This document shows positions 21,538 through 32,595 of a DNA stretch of 64,000 nt, in pieces (the first letter of the stretch is position 1; each line of letters opens with the position of its first letter). Below the pieces are notes generated by a model, which saw nothing but the letters and a program-made list of their open reading frames with translations, did no database searches and was not told the DNA's origin. The translations under genes and the position numbers were made by a program. The DNA is taken from positions 32,020,774 to 32,084,773 of the forward strand of contig OY294049.1 in assembly GCA_958510825.1 (NCBI GenBank), written 5' to 3'. The stretch comes from Brachypterus glaber (Eukaryota > Arthropoda > Insecta > Coleoptera > Kateretidae).

Positions 21538-21741
21538 CTACGTAGGTTATGGCATTTAATAATCCTTTATTGCTCAGTGTTTAATTCAAATCGCATTGTG
21601 TAGCGGGAAACACATAGGACATTGTTGTAGTGGCAAATATTGACGACCATCCAGACGTGATTGATATTGCATATAATAGAAAATTAAATTTTCCAAAACC
21701 AGTGGCCGTGATGTCCTTTTCAAAATCAGCCGGCCCGGAAT
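21538..21741 (-). CDS. SV2-like major facilitator transporter, exon with TM1
   Basis: This minus-strand exon starts after a good acceptor (TTTTGAATTTTTCAG, 21742 upward) and ends at donor GTATGT (21537 downward); both introns are phase 1. It encodes GPADFEKDITATGFGKFNF, a hydrophobic first transmembrane segment, then MSYVFPATQCDLN and TLSNKGLLNAITYVG. The order ADFE-(x)-TGFGK-F-..-P-QCDL-..-KGLLNAITY-GM is the classic N-terminal region of SV2-like transporters. The next exon (9648-9810) continues it exactly at the shared glycine codon. Oddity: the codon after CDLN is TAA (21581-21583) where the family has leucine (TTA would need one base change), so the allele is either a pseudogene, a sequencing error, or stop-bearing. 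A first exon with the start codon was not found upstream. Confidence 0.85.
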
Positions 21742-22460
21742 CTGAAAAATTCAAAATTATTAAATTAAAATTCGGTGATCTGGAATCATTATATATTAGG
21801 GTCACCCACCAAAATTTCAAATTGAAAAATTTGGAGTCTCATCCCTTAAATTTGTTAATTCGGGTAAGAGTATCATCCCTGAATTTTTTCAAAATTTTTG
21901 AAAAAGATCTAGAGGTCGCTCACAGTCATTTTTTATAAAGATATACTTAAGCTTTTTTATTTTAAGCCGAAGGATTTTTTATTTAAATATTTTTAACACT
22001 GCACGGTATAAAGGGATAGTATATGGATAACCCCAAAAAAAATAGAGTTTTCTTTTAAAATGGCGGAGCTGTGCCCTTTTAAGTTCGAAAATGCATTATA
22101 TTGCTTCATTTTAGGCAACAACTGATGAATTCAGCCGCGTGGTTTGGGGGGCGTGTCCATATTTAAAAACTCACGTCTCTTCCTACGTTTGACGAGCTGT
22201 GATGTGGGTATTCTGTAACCGTACAAATTTAAAATATATGAAACTTATAGAGAATTTGAAGAGCTACAAGTTAGCTCATAACCATAACTTTTATCCTCCG
22301 ATGAATAATTTCACAATTTCACCCCCAACATGGCCATTTTTGAATATTTAACTCGATTGTTATTAATATATTCAATTTTCTTTTTAACAAAATTGGTTAT
22401 ATGCATTTTTATCGTAAGATGCATACTTAGCGAGATAACCGCACTCACCCCTAAAATTCA
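21742..22460. other. Probable upstream intron of the SV2-like gene
   Basis: No start exon could be identified. The plus-strand frame across 21630-21938 is the antisense of the exon and is not a gene. Confidence 0.4.
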
Positions 22461-22462
22461 AG

Positions 22463-22712
22463 ATCTACCTTTGATATAACTGCCTAACAAGACATTTGGA
22501 TAAAACTTAAACTGCATTACTATGAATAATAACCACAACCTAATTTTAGAAGCCAGTAGCTTTTGAAAAAAGGGGTAAAAAGGTGAAAATTAAAAAATAT
22601 ATACTATTTATCTTACTCACTGACTTCTAAAATTAAGTTGTTATTATACTCAGTTTAAGTTCCATCTAAAAATCTTGTTTTGTTCAGGAGTTATATCAAA
22701 AGATGTATCCGC
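22463..22712. repeat. Small foldback, arms ~100 bp
   Basis: The left arm contains TTTGATATAACTGCC, ACAAGACATTTGGATAAAAC and CACAACCTAATTTTAGAAG. The right arm carries the complements CTTCTAAAATTAAGTTG, AAGTTCCATCTAAAAATCTT and AGGAGTTATATCAAA. The arms are diverged and the loop is about 60 bp. It is non-coding. Confidence 0.7.
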
Positions 22713-23248
22713 AAAATGCCATTTTTGTTAAGCTCTAGCACGAAAACTATAAGACTTTGTGCCCATAGAGACTTTCAATCAGTCAGTTAAGAACTCCAAC
22801 CAACATATCTACTTAAATTTCAGCAAATATAACCGGGGGTCATTTCCCATAAGAATTGTACGTGGTCCTTTTTTATTTTTTTTTGTTTTTTTTTTTAATA
22901 AAAAATTTACTTATCTGTATTTTATTTTTGTAAGCAGCTTAAGTCAAAAAAGGGTTAAGTTGGAGACTTTATATTTTGTACACAAGTAATTATTATATTT
23001 TGTTTTATTTAAAAAATATGAGCTAAAAAAATATTTTGTGACACTCTTTTGCAAATTGAAGTTATTTTGGAGATATAAACAATTGCCATATGAAAAAAAA
23101 AATTGAGTTTAAAACCATAAATTTCTATATAAATAAAAAATTTTAAAGAAATTACAAATTTTAGAATTTTTTTTTATAAAATATCCGATAACTCCGTAAC
23201 TAATGCAAAAAGTGCTCTACTAACTATAGATACGTTTAGATTAGACAA

Positions 23249-24670
23249 GCACGGTTCACCTGGGCGATTTTAAATAAAAATTTCGTGGACCCCTACATTT
23301 TTTGGACTAAAACATACCTGATGACATAAGAAATCAATTTCCATTTGAAAGAAAATCGTAAAAGATACACTTTTTTAGAAAGATAAAAAAACTTTTTTGA
23401 GTAATAGGGTGTGTCAAAAAATTCCGATTTGCGAAATCAAAAACGATCTCTGGCTCAAAAGTTGCTGTTTGGTAAAAAACGGTAGCCACTCAAAAATGAG
23501 CCAAATCGATTAATGTTTAGAGGTAGCTTAAAGCACTCAAACTTTGAAAAATATCGGTATCTGTTTTTCGGATAAAAAGTGATTGTATATAAAATTAAGG
23601 AAATTTTAGAGGGTTTCTTTGGTAATATTTAGAAAAAATACTAATTGTGAGAAAACTAAAAAAATTATATTCCTCCTCCCCTTAAGTTAGAACATAAAAA
23701 AACTCCAATTATTTGAAGATTTCGTGAAAATTTATTAAAAATGGGCATATTAAAATGAACATAACATCCTTAGGAATTATTTTTTCACCAAGGTGCATAT
23801 AAACTTTTTCTATGTTTTTAATGTTAAATAACCACTCATTACTAAAATATGCGTAAAAATTTACTTTTAAATGCATTTATCTTTAAAACGGTTAAACCTG
23901 CGACGTTAAACCACAGAAACTTTTTTGTGTATTTTTGCATAAAAAAGTATTCCAACCAAAAAATCAAAAAAAAGTACACCGAAAAAAGTTTTAGGCAAAA
24001 AACAGAAAATCCACCAGGTTTCTAATCGAAATTATTTTATTTTTACTCAACTTGAGGAAAAAAAAATATGTTTTCTGTATAGTCATGTAGGTTAACATGT
24101 TTATATGCTTATATACTAATATATTATTTTGCAGATTTTTTATTTAAAACTATTTTTTATGCACTTTTAAAAACTAGCAAAAATAAAATTTTCGCGAAAT
24201 CTTCAAATAATTGGCGATTTTTTCATGTTCTAACTTAAGGGGAGGGGGGATATAATTGTTTTAGTTCTTACATTTAGTATTGTTTTTAAATATTACCAAA
24301 AAAACCCTCCAAAATTTCCTCAACTTTTATCACTATCAGTTTTTATCCGAAAAACAGGTACCGATTTTTTTTAAGTTTGAGTGCTTTGAGCTATCTCTAA
24401 ACATTTATCGATTTAGCTCATTTTTGAGTGGCCACTGTTTTTTACTAAGGAGCAACTTTTAAGCCAGAGAGCGTTTTTGATTTTGAAAATCGCAATTTTT
24501 TGATACACCTTATTACTCAAAAAAACGTTTTTTTATCTGTCTAAAAAAGTGTATCTTTTACGATTTTCTTTCAAATGGGAATTGATTTCTTATGTCATCA
24601 GTTATGTTTTAGTCCAAAAAATGTAGGGGTCCACGAAATTTTTATTTAAAATCGCCCAGGTGAACCGTGC
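23249..24670. mobile_element. 1.42 kb foldback element (GCACGGTTCACC ends)
   Basis: It starts GCACGGTTCACCTGGGCG and ends CGCCCAGGTGAACCGTGC. The arms are inverted copies over roughly 450-500 bp (for example GGGTGTGTCAAAAAATTC / TTTTTTGATACACC, and TCCCCTTAAGTTAGAACAT / ATGTTCTAACTTAAGGGGA). The centre is A+T-rich without a transposase. A related element lies at 40078-42040. Confidence 0.85.
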
Positions 24671-24739
24671 AAGCAAGATTCCAAAATAAAATATAAGCTT
24701 GATAAACTCCGACTACAAAAATTAGAAAAAAAATTAACG

Positions 24740-25440
24740 TGGCCAACGTTCGTAGAATGAGTCATATATGGGTTTTTGGGGTCGCTGATTACGAATCTGT
24801 TATTAGATTTTAAAAGTTTAAGGTGGGGGATCCAATATGGCTGACCGAATTCGTAAAATTCTGTTCTGTAATATAAATTAGTATATGTGGGTTTTTGGGG
24901 TAGCTGATCACGAATCTGTTATTAGATTTACTTTTAGCAACCTCAAAAACCCAAGGGGGTTGATTTAGAAAATAATTATTTTAAGATTTAGTTTTATCAA
25001 CCTCAAAACTCCCTATGTACAAATCACGAAAATATTAAAAACATTCAAAAATATTTACCCTCTCAACCCTTCGGGAGTGGAGTTTTAAGTATCAGATTCG
25101 AATTCAGCAACCTCAAAAAACCCCTATACAGCAATTCAAATTGTTGTAAAAAAATATTGTTTTTACCCATTTTCCCTTCTTGCCCCACTCCAATGTTTAC
25201 CAAAAACAATCCCGAGTGAGAACTTTTGGTAACATACTTGCAAGTCTGTAGTTTAAAGCGTTTTTAAGTTATCGTGCTATCGTGCAAGATTTCTCGGACA
25301 GAACGACCGATCGACAGACAATTTTGTTTTGCTTGAAATTGATTTATATCCTCATAAAACCCAAAAATACACAAAAAAAAATTGAAATTTTTTGCACGAA
25401 TACGAGCTTACCCAAAATTTTAAAAAATTTTAAAATGGGA
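24740..25440 (-). repeat. Inverted copy of the head-plus-~100 bp satellite element
   Basis: Read on the minus strand, this has the same order as 51978-52700. The head is complementary to CCCATTTT and the 'GCAAAAA' stretch (25355-25440), followed by a GGTC-type tract (complement at 25300-25320). The AACTTAA box and repeated AGGTTGCTGAA / GGGGTTTTTGAGG units (complements at 24950-25130) come next. Six G- or C-rich lines of the array are visible. Confidence 0.65.
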
Positions 25441-25479
25441 AAGCAATAAGAGCAATGGAAATCCAAAAGTACAGATATT

Positions 25480-25633
25480 AAGGGCATATCCACAGACTCG
25501 CATAACAACATAGTAGGTACATAACAATGCAATGCCGTGATTGGCTTGATGGGCTCCATCTATCTTATAATACAATCAAGGCATCGCATTCTTATGTTTT
25601 ATGTTCTTACGCAAGCTTCTGGATAGGCCTTTC
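25480..25633. mobile_element. Short TIR element (MITE), copy 2
   Basis: It starts AAGGGCATATCCACAGACTC and ends with the inverted CTTCTGGATAGGCCTT. The inner motif GGCATCGCATTCTTAT is shared with the copy at 6520-6636. Confidence 0.6.
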
Positions 25634-26486
25634 AGATGCTACATGTGTACATAAAATTTTATCAAACTTTGCACGAAGAAGCGGTCTTATCTCTGATGTG
25701 TATTTAGTTTTATCAAGCTTAACGTGATTTATATATTTTTTGATTCTCTAACATGTTATTATTGCAAATTTACAAAAAAAAACACAAAAATCCATAAAAA
25801 TTGTAAAAAATTATAATGATCTAGATTGTAAGTATACTCCTTATACCACGGTGCTTGTAAGGGTTAAATGGGGTGAAGAGGGGGAAAATAAGTATTGTTT
25901 GTAGTTAATTTAGTAAAAATTTGTTTTACTTAAGCGGTGTCGTACTAACAAAAACAAAACCCTTTTATTTATTCTTATTTCAATACAGAACTATTTATAG
26001 TATGATGAAAACCAAAAGTCAAGAACGTTTCTATACATACATATGTATATGAATTTTATTTTTAAGCTCTTTTGATTTGCCCGTTTCGTTTGCGTCATGT
26101 TTAAAAGCTCAGCAATATTCTGCTAGCACACGCGTTCTAGCCTTTAGTTTTAATATTTTATAAATTAATTTTAAAACGTTGGTTAATGCTAAAAAGACTC
26201 TAATGGCAAATTTTAGGAAAAAAGAACCTATACATAAAATAGTGTAAATTAACAGCCTTAAGTGCATATAGAATAAAATCCTGACGTGACCCGAAAAATC
26301 TGATTACATATAAGAATATATGACCTGTCAGTCATTCCTTGAAATTTATTTTTAAACTTTTTTTTATCAGAATTTATGATTTATGCAGCTTGGAAGTTAA
26401 GAAAAATTAGTCATGGATAAAAAAGAATTACTTTTAATAGACTGGAGTTAATATTTTCAAGAATTTGGAACTATGAAATTTACTGC
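25634..26486. other. A+T-rich stretch without recognised features
   Basis: No gene is visible; there is one small ATACATACATATGTATAT palindrome near 26034-26052. Confidence 0.5.
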
Positions 26487-26489
26487 TAA

Positions 26490-27013
26490 GGGAGCGTTCA
26501 AGTATTACGTAACGCAAAATTAGGCCATTTTTGACCCCCACCCCCCCCCCATGTAACGCGGCGTAACATTTTCGAGAACCCCCTCCCTATTTGTTACGTA
26601 ACATTTTACAAAAAGTAAAAAAAATAAAGGAAAATTTTCTTTATGGTTTAAACCGGTTTTTAACCCAAAACCGGTCTGATGTAATTTCCGCAACCGGATA
26701 ACCGAAAACCGAGGGTGCATATAAAAATTTTGAAAAATGCGTTTTTTTGCAATAACCTATTATACATTTTATTTATATTAATTAGGTATAGGGGGAGTTT
26801 GGCACCATTCGTACACGGGGCACATTCGTACATCTTATCTGACGTGAAAACCAAAAGGTTTTATTACGCGCATTTGCGTCCGCACATAGCCATGTGCCAG
26901 ATATGGACCCCCCACCCCCCTTTAACGCTATTTTCCTATACCATTAACATGGGCTTAACACTCCAAAATTCCTCCCCCCCCCCAGGAGAGTTACGTAATA
27001 CATGAACGTTCCC
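26490..27013. mobile_element. 524 bp Harbinger-like MITE with TAA duplication
   Basis: The ends are GGGAGCGTTCAAGTATTACG and the inverted TACGTAATACATGAACGTTC CC, flanked by TAA on both sides (26487-26489, 27014-27016). The inside holds C-rich runs, an AACCGGTT-rich segment (26650-26710) and a box GGCACCATTCGTACACGGGG. A 3 bp TAA duplication with GGG termini fits PIF/Harbinger MITEs. Related pieces are at 28737-28820 and 63846-63901. Confidence 0.75.
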
Positions 27014-27252
27014 TAAGTGGCACGCGTTGGGATTGTTTTTGGTAAAAATTCAGTTGAGGTATGGGGGTAAAAACATTTTTTTTTTTCAAAAAATTATATT
27101 TTCAATTTTTCGTTTTACGAAAAAAGAAACTATTTTTGTTTTTTTTTTAAATATGAATTTTTTTTTGAAAATCTTATTTTTTTCGTTTTTAATGAACCTA
27201 TTATAGGGGAAAGTGTTATTTTGTTGGCAGCAGTTTTTTCGAGTTATATATA

Positions 27253-28398
27253 TACACGGTGTATTTGAAATAGCGTAGGAAATTTTAACAGGGTATTCTA
27301 CATGATAAAATATGACAAAAAGTTCCTATAAACATATGTCTAAAAATGCGTCATAAGGGAGCTACGCCCCTTTGAAATTGGCTAAAAAAATCGGTTTTTA
27401 TTTAATAACTCAGGAACCCTTTGAGATATGTTAACGAGGTTTTGCACGTTCCCATCTTTGTATGTCATTTTTACGTACTTATTTAAACCAGGGGTGTGCG
27501 AAACGGGGGGGCCTTATCAGTTTTTTGTCCCAAACTTTTTTCTGTGTAACTTTTTTGCAATTTTATTTTTGAAATATGATTCCTCAGGTCAAAATACATA
27601 AAAAAGGTACTCTTGTTGTAATACTGTATTATTAACCGTTTTCGAGAAAAGTTCATTTGAAGGTGAAATTTCATGGTTCGAGGACAAAAAATTAAATACT
27701 AAAATGTCGAAAACCAAAATTTTAATGATGCAATGTTATTCTACATCAAAAACTAAGAAAAAAAGTTTCCATACATGTAGGTCGAAAAAACGCTTTTAAA
27801 GCTACCATAGCCCTTTAAAAATGGTGCATATTTAGGAGACCATAGCTCCATTAGGATTGATTTTTGGAAGTACCTGTATATGAGGTTTTTTTCTTAGTTT
27901 TTAATTTACATTCGCCCTGCATCATTAAAATTTTGGTTTTCAACATTTTAGTATTTAATTTTTCGTCCTCGAACCGTGAAATTTCACCTTCAAATTAATT
28001 TTTCTCGAAAACGGTTAATCCTACAGTATTACAACAAGAGTACCTTTTTTATGTATTTTGACCTGAGGAATCATATTTCAAAAATAAAATTGCAAAAACG
28101 TTACACAGAAAAAAGTTTGGGACAAAAAACTGATAAGCCCCCCCCCCCGTTTCGCACACCCCTGGTTAAAATAAGTACATGAAAATAACACACGCAAACG
28201 GGCCTGGATAGGATTAGTTAACGTGCAAAACCTCGTTGATATATCTCAAAGGGTTCCTGAGTTATTAAATAAAAACCGATTTTTTTAGCCACTTTCAAAG
28301 GGGCCCTTATGACATATGTTTATAGGAACTTTTTGTCATAGTTTATGATGTAGAATCATGTGTTAAAATTTCCGACGCTATTTCAAATACACCGTGTA
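27253..28398. mobile_element. 1.15 kb foldback element (copy 2, opposite orientation)
   Basis: It has the same ends as the 5014-6197 element (TACACGGTGTATTTGAAAT / ATTTCAAATACACCGTGTA) and the same arms. The unique centre is the reverse complement of that copy (GGAGACCATAGCTCC, TACATGTAGGTCG), so it is inserted in the opposite direction. ORFs within it are arm translations. Confidence 0.85.
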
Positions 28399-28736
28399 TA
28401 TATATTCCCTTTTAAAGGAAATTAGCCATCAATTATTTCTTCTATCCATAAGTCTGACGACATTTTGGAGAAACCGCAACAGATCTCAAAAACTTTGGCG
28501 ACTGTGGTCGTGAAATATTTATGTAAATACCAACAAACGATGAAAAAAGAGGGGAAATTAATGAAATATATGTGTGTGGTCAATGATTGGTCAATATTTA
28601 AATAATTGGTTTGGTTTTTGAGGAGTATTACATTATGTACATAAGACATTTTTCTCTTAATTTTCGAATTTAAAGAGCTATCTATCCAAATTTTACATAA
28701 TTTTATAGAAAATTCTTCTACTTTAAAACGGCATAA

Positions 28737-28820
28737 TGGAACGTTCAAGTATTACGTATTACGGGGGGATGGGGGTCCAAAATGATCAAAATTTACGTTA
28801 CGTAATACCTGAACGGTCCC
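28737..28820. mobile_element. 84 bp MITE of the GGGAACGTTCAAGT family
   Basis: It is a near palindrome: TGGAACGTTCAAGTATTACG at one end and CGTAATACCTGAACGGTCCC at the other, with a G-rich centre. It is the same family as 26490-27013 but almost only the two ends. It sits inside the LINE remnant between two recognisable RT segments. Confidence 0.75.
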
Positions 28821-29181
28821 TTACGTCCTGTATATTAATATTGTTAATTATAGGCTTTCTTAATTTTTTAGTAAATTCAACGGCTACTGTTTTCCCGATA
28901 TTATTTATTAAGTTGTTTCTACTGCAATAATCTATAAAATCTTTTATGACATGATTTATTTTTTGAACTAATTCTTACCTGCACGACCCATATACAATAA
29001 TTGTCTTATAGTCTGCAAATATAAAATATATGCCATCTTTAACGTGTTCTGGGAGGTCATTAACATATAATAAAAATATTAACGGGCCCAAAGTACCCCC
29101 TTGTGGAGTTCCTATATCGATGCCAAATAACTCAGACAATATATCCTCAAGTTTAACAGTTAAAAGTCTATTTTTGATATA

Positions 29182-31319
29182 CACTAGGACAAACAATTAA
29201 AGGATCAAAAAAAAATTCCAAATTTTTAGCGATTTTTCAAATGGCTGTATCTTTGTGAAAAATAGACGTATAGGAGTCATGAAGAAATCAATTTGAAGCT
29301 AGAAGTCTTTAGTTTAAAGATTTTAGGACAAAACATTTTTTCGAACAACAAGTATCGCACAATCCTAATGAGTACCGTGAAGAAAAAAATTTTGAATTTT
29401 TTTTGTTTTTGTTTTTGGTCCAAGGACTTTAAAATTTTTTTCCAACTAAACCACTATATGGATCGGATAGGTTGTTTATTCAGCTTTAATTGGATTTTTT
29501 GTAAGCTTTGATACGACCATTTCTTGCTGAGCTATCGGACTTTGAATGGAAATGGATCATTTTGTCTTGGATTATAGATATCTCAGCAACCAGTGTTCCC
29601 ACAGAGAATTGAAGATGGGTTTCAGAAATTTGAATAAATTCTCTACAAGGTTTGGCTATCGTTTTTTTTTATTTTCCATTCTTAAGATGATTTTGAAAAA
29701 TCGCGAAAAAATGGCTTTTCGAGGGATTTTGGAAAATCACGCGCTGAATTAAGAATATTGCGAAAACGACTAATATTAAGTGTGCCTTTTACAGCCCAAT
29801 ATACCCATAAAAAACCTACAAAGTTTCAATTCGATCCATCCAGCCGTTGTTTTGTTTCATTAGATTGAATTTTTGAAAACATTAAAGTATCACGTTTTTT
29901 CTCTTAAACGCTGATAATCTCTAAAAATACGAAAAAAAATTCTCTCTATTTTTTTTTCATATTTTTATCGCGACCAGAGTTTAAAGTTACGACAAAAAAA
30001 AAGTTTTTCTCAAAATTAAAAAAATAAATTGAATTTTTTTTTGAATGTTTTCCTTTTTTTATTCACTTCAGAAATGTTATCTAAACAATCTCTTATGATT
30101 TCCCACGCGATTTTGCTACTGCGTTCCGTGATTCTGCTGACCAACTTTTAATTAAATTAAAAAAAAAAGTTGAATTTCGACCTCAATTCCACTTTTCAGA
30201 AATTGTTTTACGATACTTTTTTTGAACCAATGGCGTAACTACCGGAGGTGCGGGGGGTGATGTGCGGAGGGGGCCCGGCCTTTAGGGGGCCCCACGCCGT
30301 CGAATAAAAAAGCACTGTTAATGTTCAACATTTTTAAAAATAATTCATTAAAAAAAAAAAATCTTAACTAGAATTTGCGGTAGCATCTAAGTAAAAAGGG
30401 CGCGTGTCGCATTGGCGGTTATATCAAAGGAACCGCTTAAAGACTGCCGACTTTTTATGAGAAGGCATTTTTATTTTTGTTACTTTTTTTACTTAACCTA
30501 ATAAAAAACTTTAAACATTTCAGTTGTTTTTTTATATTGGATTTTCACGTGTGTGAAAAAAGCGTAAATCCGACAGTGCGACCTCCACGTGGTAGATACG
30601 CTTTAGCTAACGCTAATGCCGGCGGTTTTTTTTTGAAATTTCCGGGAATCATATTTTTTTTTTTTAATTTTGAATTTTTTTTTGTCGTAACTTTAAACGC
30701 TGGTAGCGATAAAAATGTAAAAAAAATCAAATTTGCGTTTTTTTTAGAGATTATCAGAGTTTAAGAGAAAATACGCGATCCTTTAATTTTTTCAAAAATT
30801 CAATCGAATGAAACAAAACAACGGCTGGATGGATCGAATTGAAACTTTGTAGGGTTTTTGTGGATATATTGATCTGTAAAAGGCACACTTAACATTAGTC
30901 GTTTTCGCAATATTCTTAATATCGATGATCCAAGACAAAATGATCCATTTCCATTCAAAGTCCAATAGCTCAGCGAGAAATGGTCGTAACGAAACTTACA
31001 AAAAATCTAATTAAAGCTGAATAAACAACCTATCCGAGCCATATAGTGGTTCAGTCAGAAAAAAAATTTTAAGTCCGTGGACCAAAAACAAAAACAAAAA
31101 AAAATCAATTTTTTTTTCTTCACGGTACTCATTAGGATTGCGATCACTTGTTTGTTCAAAAAAAAATTTTGACCTAAAATTTCAAAACTAGAGACTTTAA
31201 GCTTCAAATTGCTTTTTTCATGACTCCTATACGTCTATTTTTCACAAAGATACAGCCATTTGAAAAATCGCTAAAAATTTGGAATTTTTTTTTTGATCCT
31301 TCAATTGTTTGTCCTAGTG
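29182..31319. mobile_element. 2.14 kb foldback element with TA duplication, nested in a LINE
   Basis: It starts CACTAGGACAAACAATT and ends AATTGTTTGTCCTAGTG, with TA on both sides (29180-29181 and 31320-31321). Long inverted arms (left about 29182-30060, right about 30630-31319) share TACGTCTATTTTTCACAAAG, AGTCCGTGGACCAAAAAC and AACGGCTGGATGGATCG (or complements). The right arm lacks about 170 bp that the left retains. The centre (30231-30605) holds a G+C-rich piece with its own imperfect inverted ends, GGCGTAACTACCGGAGGTG and CCTCCACGTGGTAGATACGC, probably a further nested insert. A TA duplication fits the Tc1/mariner superfamily. There is no transposase. Confidence 0.9.
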
Positions 31320-31869
31320 TATGATAGTGACCAATGATTAAGAGGGCCTGTAATGTACATAGCGTTTAGTTTAATTTCCATGAATTCAGACTTTAGTGTA
31401 TCAAAGGCTTTACTTAGGTCAAAAAATAAGCCTACCACTTAGTTATCGTCGTCTAGGTTATCATTGATATATTGAACAAGTTCCAGTGAAGCTGTTTCTG
31501 TTGATGGATTTTTTCTAAATCCGTGTTGACAGTTTGTAAATAAGTCATTTGTGTCTAGATAGTGAAAGATTTGTTCGTAGACGGCACGCTTCATAATTTT
31601 AGAAAAATTACTTAAAACGCACACTGATATATAATTATCTATATTTTTTGGGTCACCTTTTTTGAATACCGGAACAACTTTAGAAGTTTTCAATTTTCCT
31701 GGAAATGTTCCCAATATTACAGACTTATTTATTATTTTTGTGAGGTATGGGGAAATTTCATCTATACAATTTTTGTAGGAATTTCTTCAAGGCCGGTAGA
31801 ATGTTTATTTTTTTAATTTTGTATAATGGACTTTATTTGCTTTTTTACATAATCCCTCGCCTCATTCTC

Positions 31870-32040
31870 CAGGGTGCCAGTTAAAAAAAAATTAACAGAA
31901 CATTGCATACATATAGGAGTCTTGCAAATAATGCAATTATGTGTTTTTTTTTTTCGTTCTTTTTGCTGGACATCTTCTGCAGTTAGTTCTGGTAACAACC
32001 TGATTTTTTCTCTGGGGTATATTGTAAAAACTGAACAAAA
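31870..32040 (-). pseudogene. Possible piggyBac-type transposase C-terminal zinc motif
   Basis: A minus-strand frame just upstream of the LINE remnant reads PREKIRLLPELTAEDVQQKE then RKKKTHNCIICKTPICMQCS, a cysteine-rich C-x2-C..C-x2-C motif after a basic stretch. That arrangement ('RK...T.Y.C..C..P.C...C') is how piggyBac-family transposases end, but the frame is short, lacks the DDD core, and runs directly into the start of the LINE. It may instead belong to the LINE's own upstream region. Low confidence; no termini (TTAA-flanked repeats) were found. Confidence 0.3.
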
Positions 32041-32595
32041 ACTAAAAATACGAATATAAAATTAATCACATAAACACAGACCTCCGGTATTTCTTACCGG
32101 TCAGGATTTTTGAACCACGATAAAAAATGTGTTTTAAAACAAACGCTATGCCCACTTCAGTTGCAAACCTTAAAGGGTCTTCTAAGAAAGTACACAGACG
32201 CATATCGTCGCCTTGCATACAAAGGGGCGTATCTCAAAAATCTGTATTTTACAGGAAAAACATTTTAAAATTTTGGCCCAATAAAATGGTTTGAATTTTC
32301 TGGCTTTAACTTTGGGTCTGTGTATCTATCATTAAAAAAAATTGTTATTATGAAATTTCAATTGTTTCCCAGTTTTTCAAAAAATAAAAAACCGAAATTT
32401 TTTGCAAGACGATATGTGCCTAGGTAGTCGGGGTAGTCAGAAACTAGTCAACTGAATAGGTCCGCCGGGCGACTATACGAGACTGTGGTTAAAGGTTAAT
32501 ATATAAAAAATAAAAACATTTTAAAATTTAAGTATTTAAATTAAAATTTCATAAAAATTGAATTAAAACAAAAGCTAGAAGAAAACTTTTGTTTA
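32041..32595. other. A+T-rich stretch without recognised features
   Basis: No gene is visible; there is a short inverted repeat CTCCGGTATTTCTTACCGGT near 32081-32100. Confidence 0.5.

Larger units (their letters stand above)
28560..31850 (-). pseudogene. LINE reverse transcriptase pseudogene, split by two insertions
   Basis: Read on the minus strand from about 31850 down, the frame shows the start of an RT domain (HSTGLEEIPTKIV, GKLKTSKVVPVFKKGDPKNI, ANDLFTNCQHGFR-like, NPSTETASLELV) and then a stop at 31439-31441. Motif A, FFDLSKAFDTL, follows. A 2,138 bp foldback then interrupts it. Coding resumes at 29181 with YIKNRLLTVKL, motif B (GTPQGGTLGPLIFLLYVNDL) and motif C as FADY, where the second catalytic aspartate is lost. 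It continues to about 28821 (CSRNNLINNIGKTVAVEF). An 84 bp MITE follows, then VEEFS.K...IWIDSSLN, the usual post-catalytic box. The copy is dead (stop, frameshift, missing aspartate) and non-LTR of Jockey/CR1-like type. Confidence 0.85.

Noticed and set aside
21630..21938. 102-codon plus-strand frame
   Set aside because: It is antisense to the SV2-like exon, which has splice sites and family motifs.
28422..28748. 108-codon minus-strand frame as an independent gene
   Set aside because: Its first part is the continuation of the LINE RT (IDSSLN box) and MITE end; the remainder has no domain.
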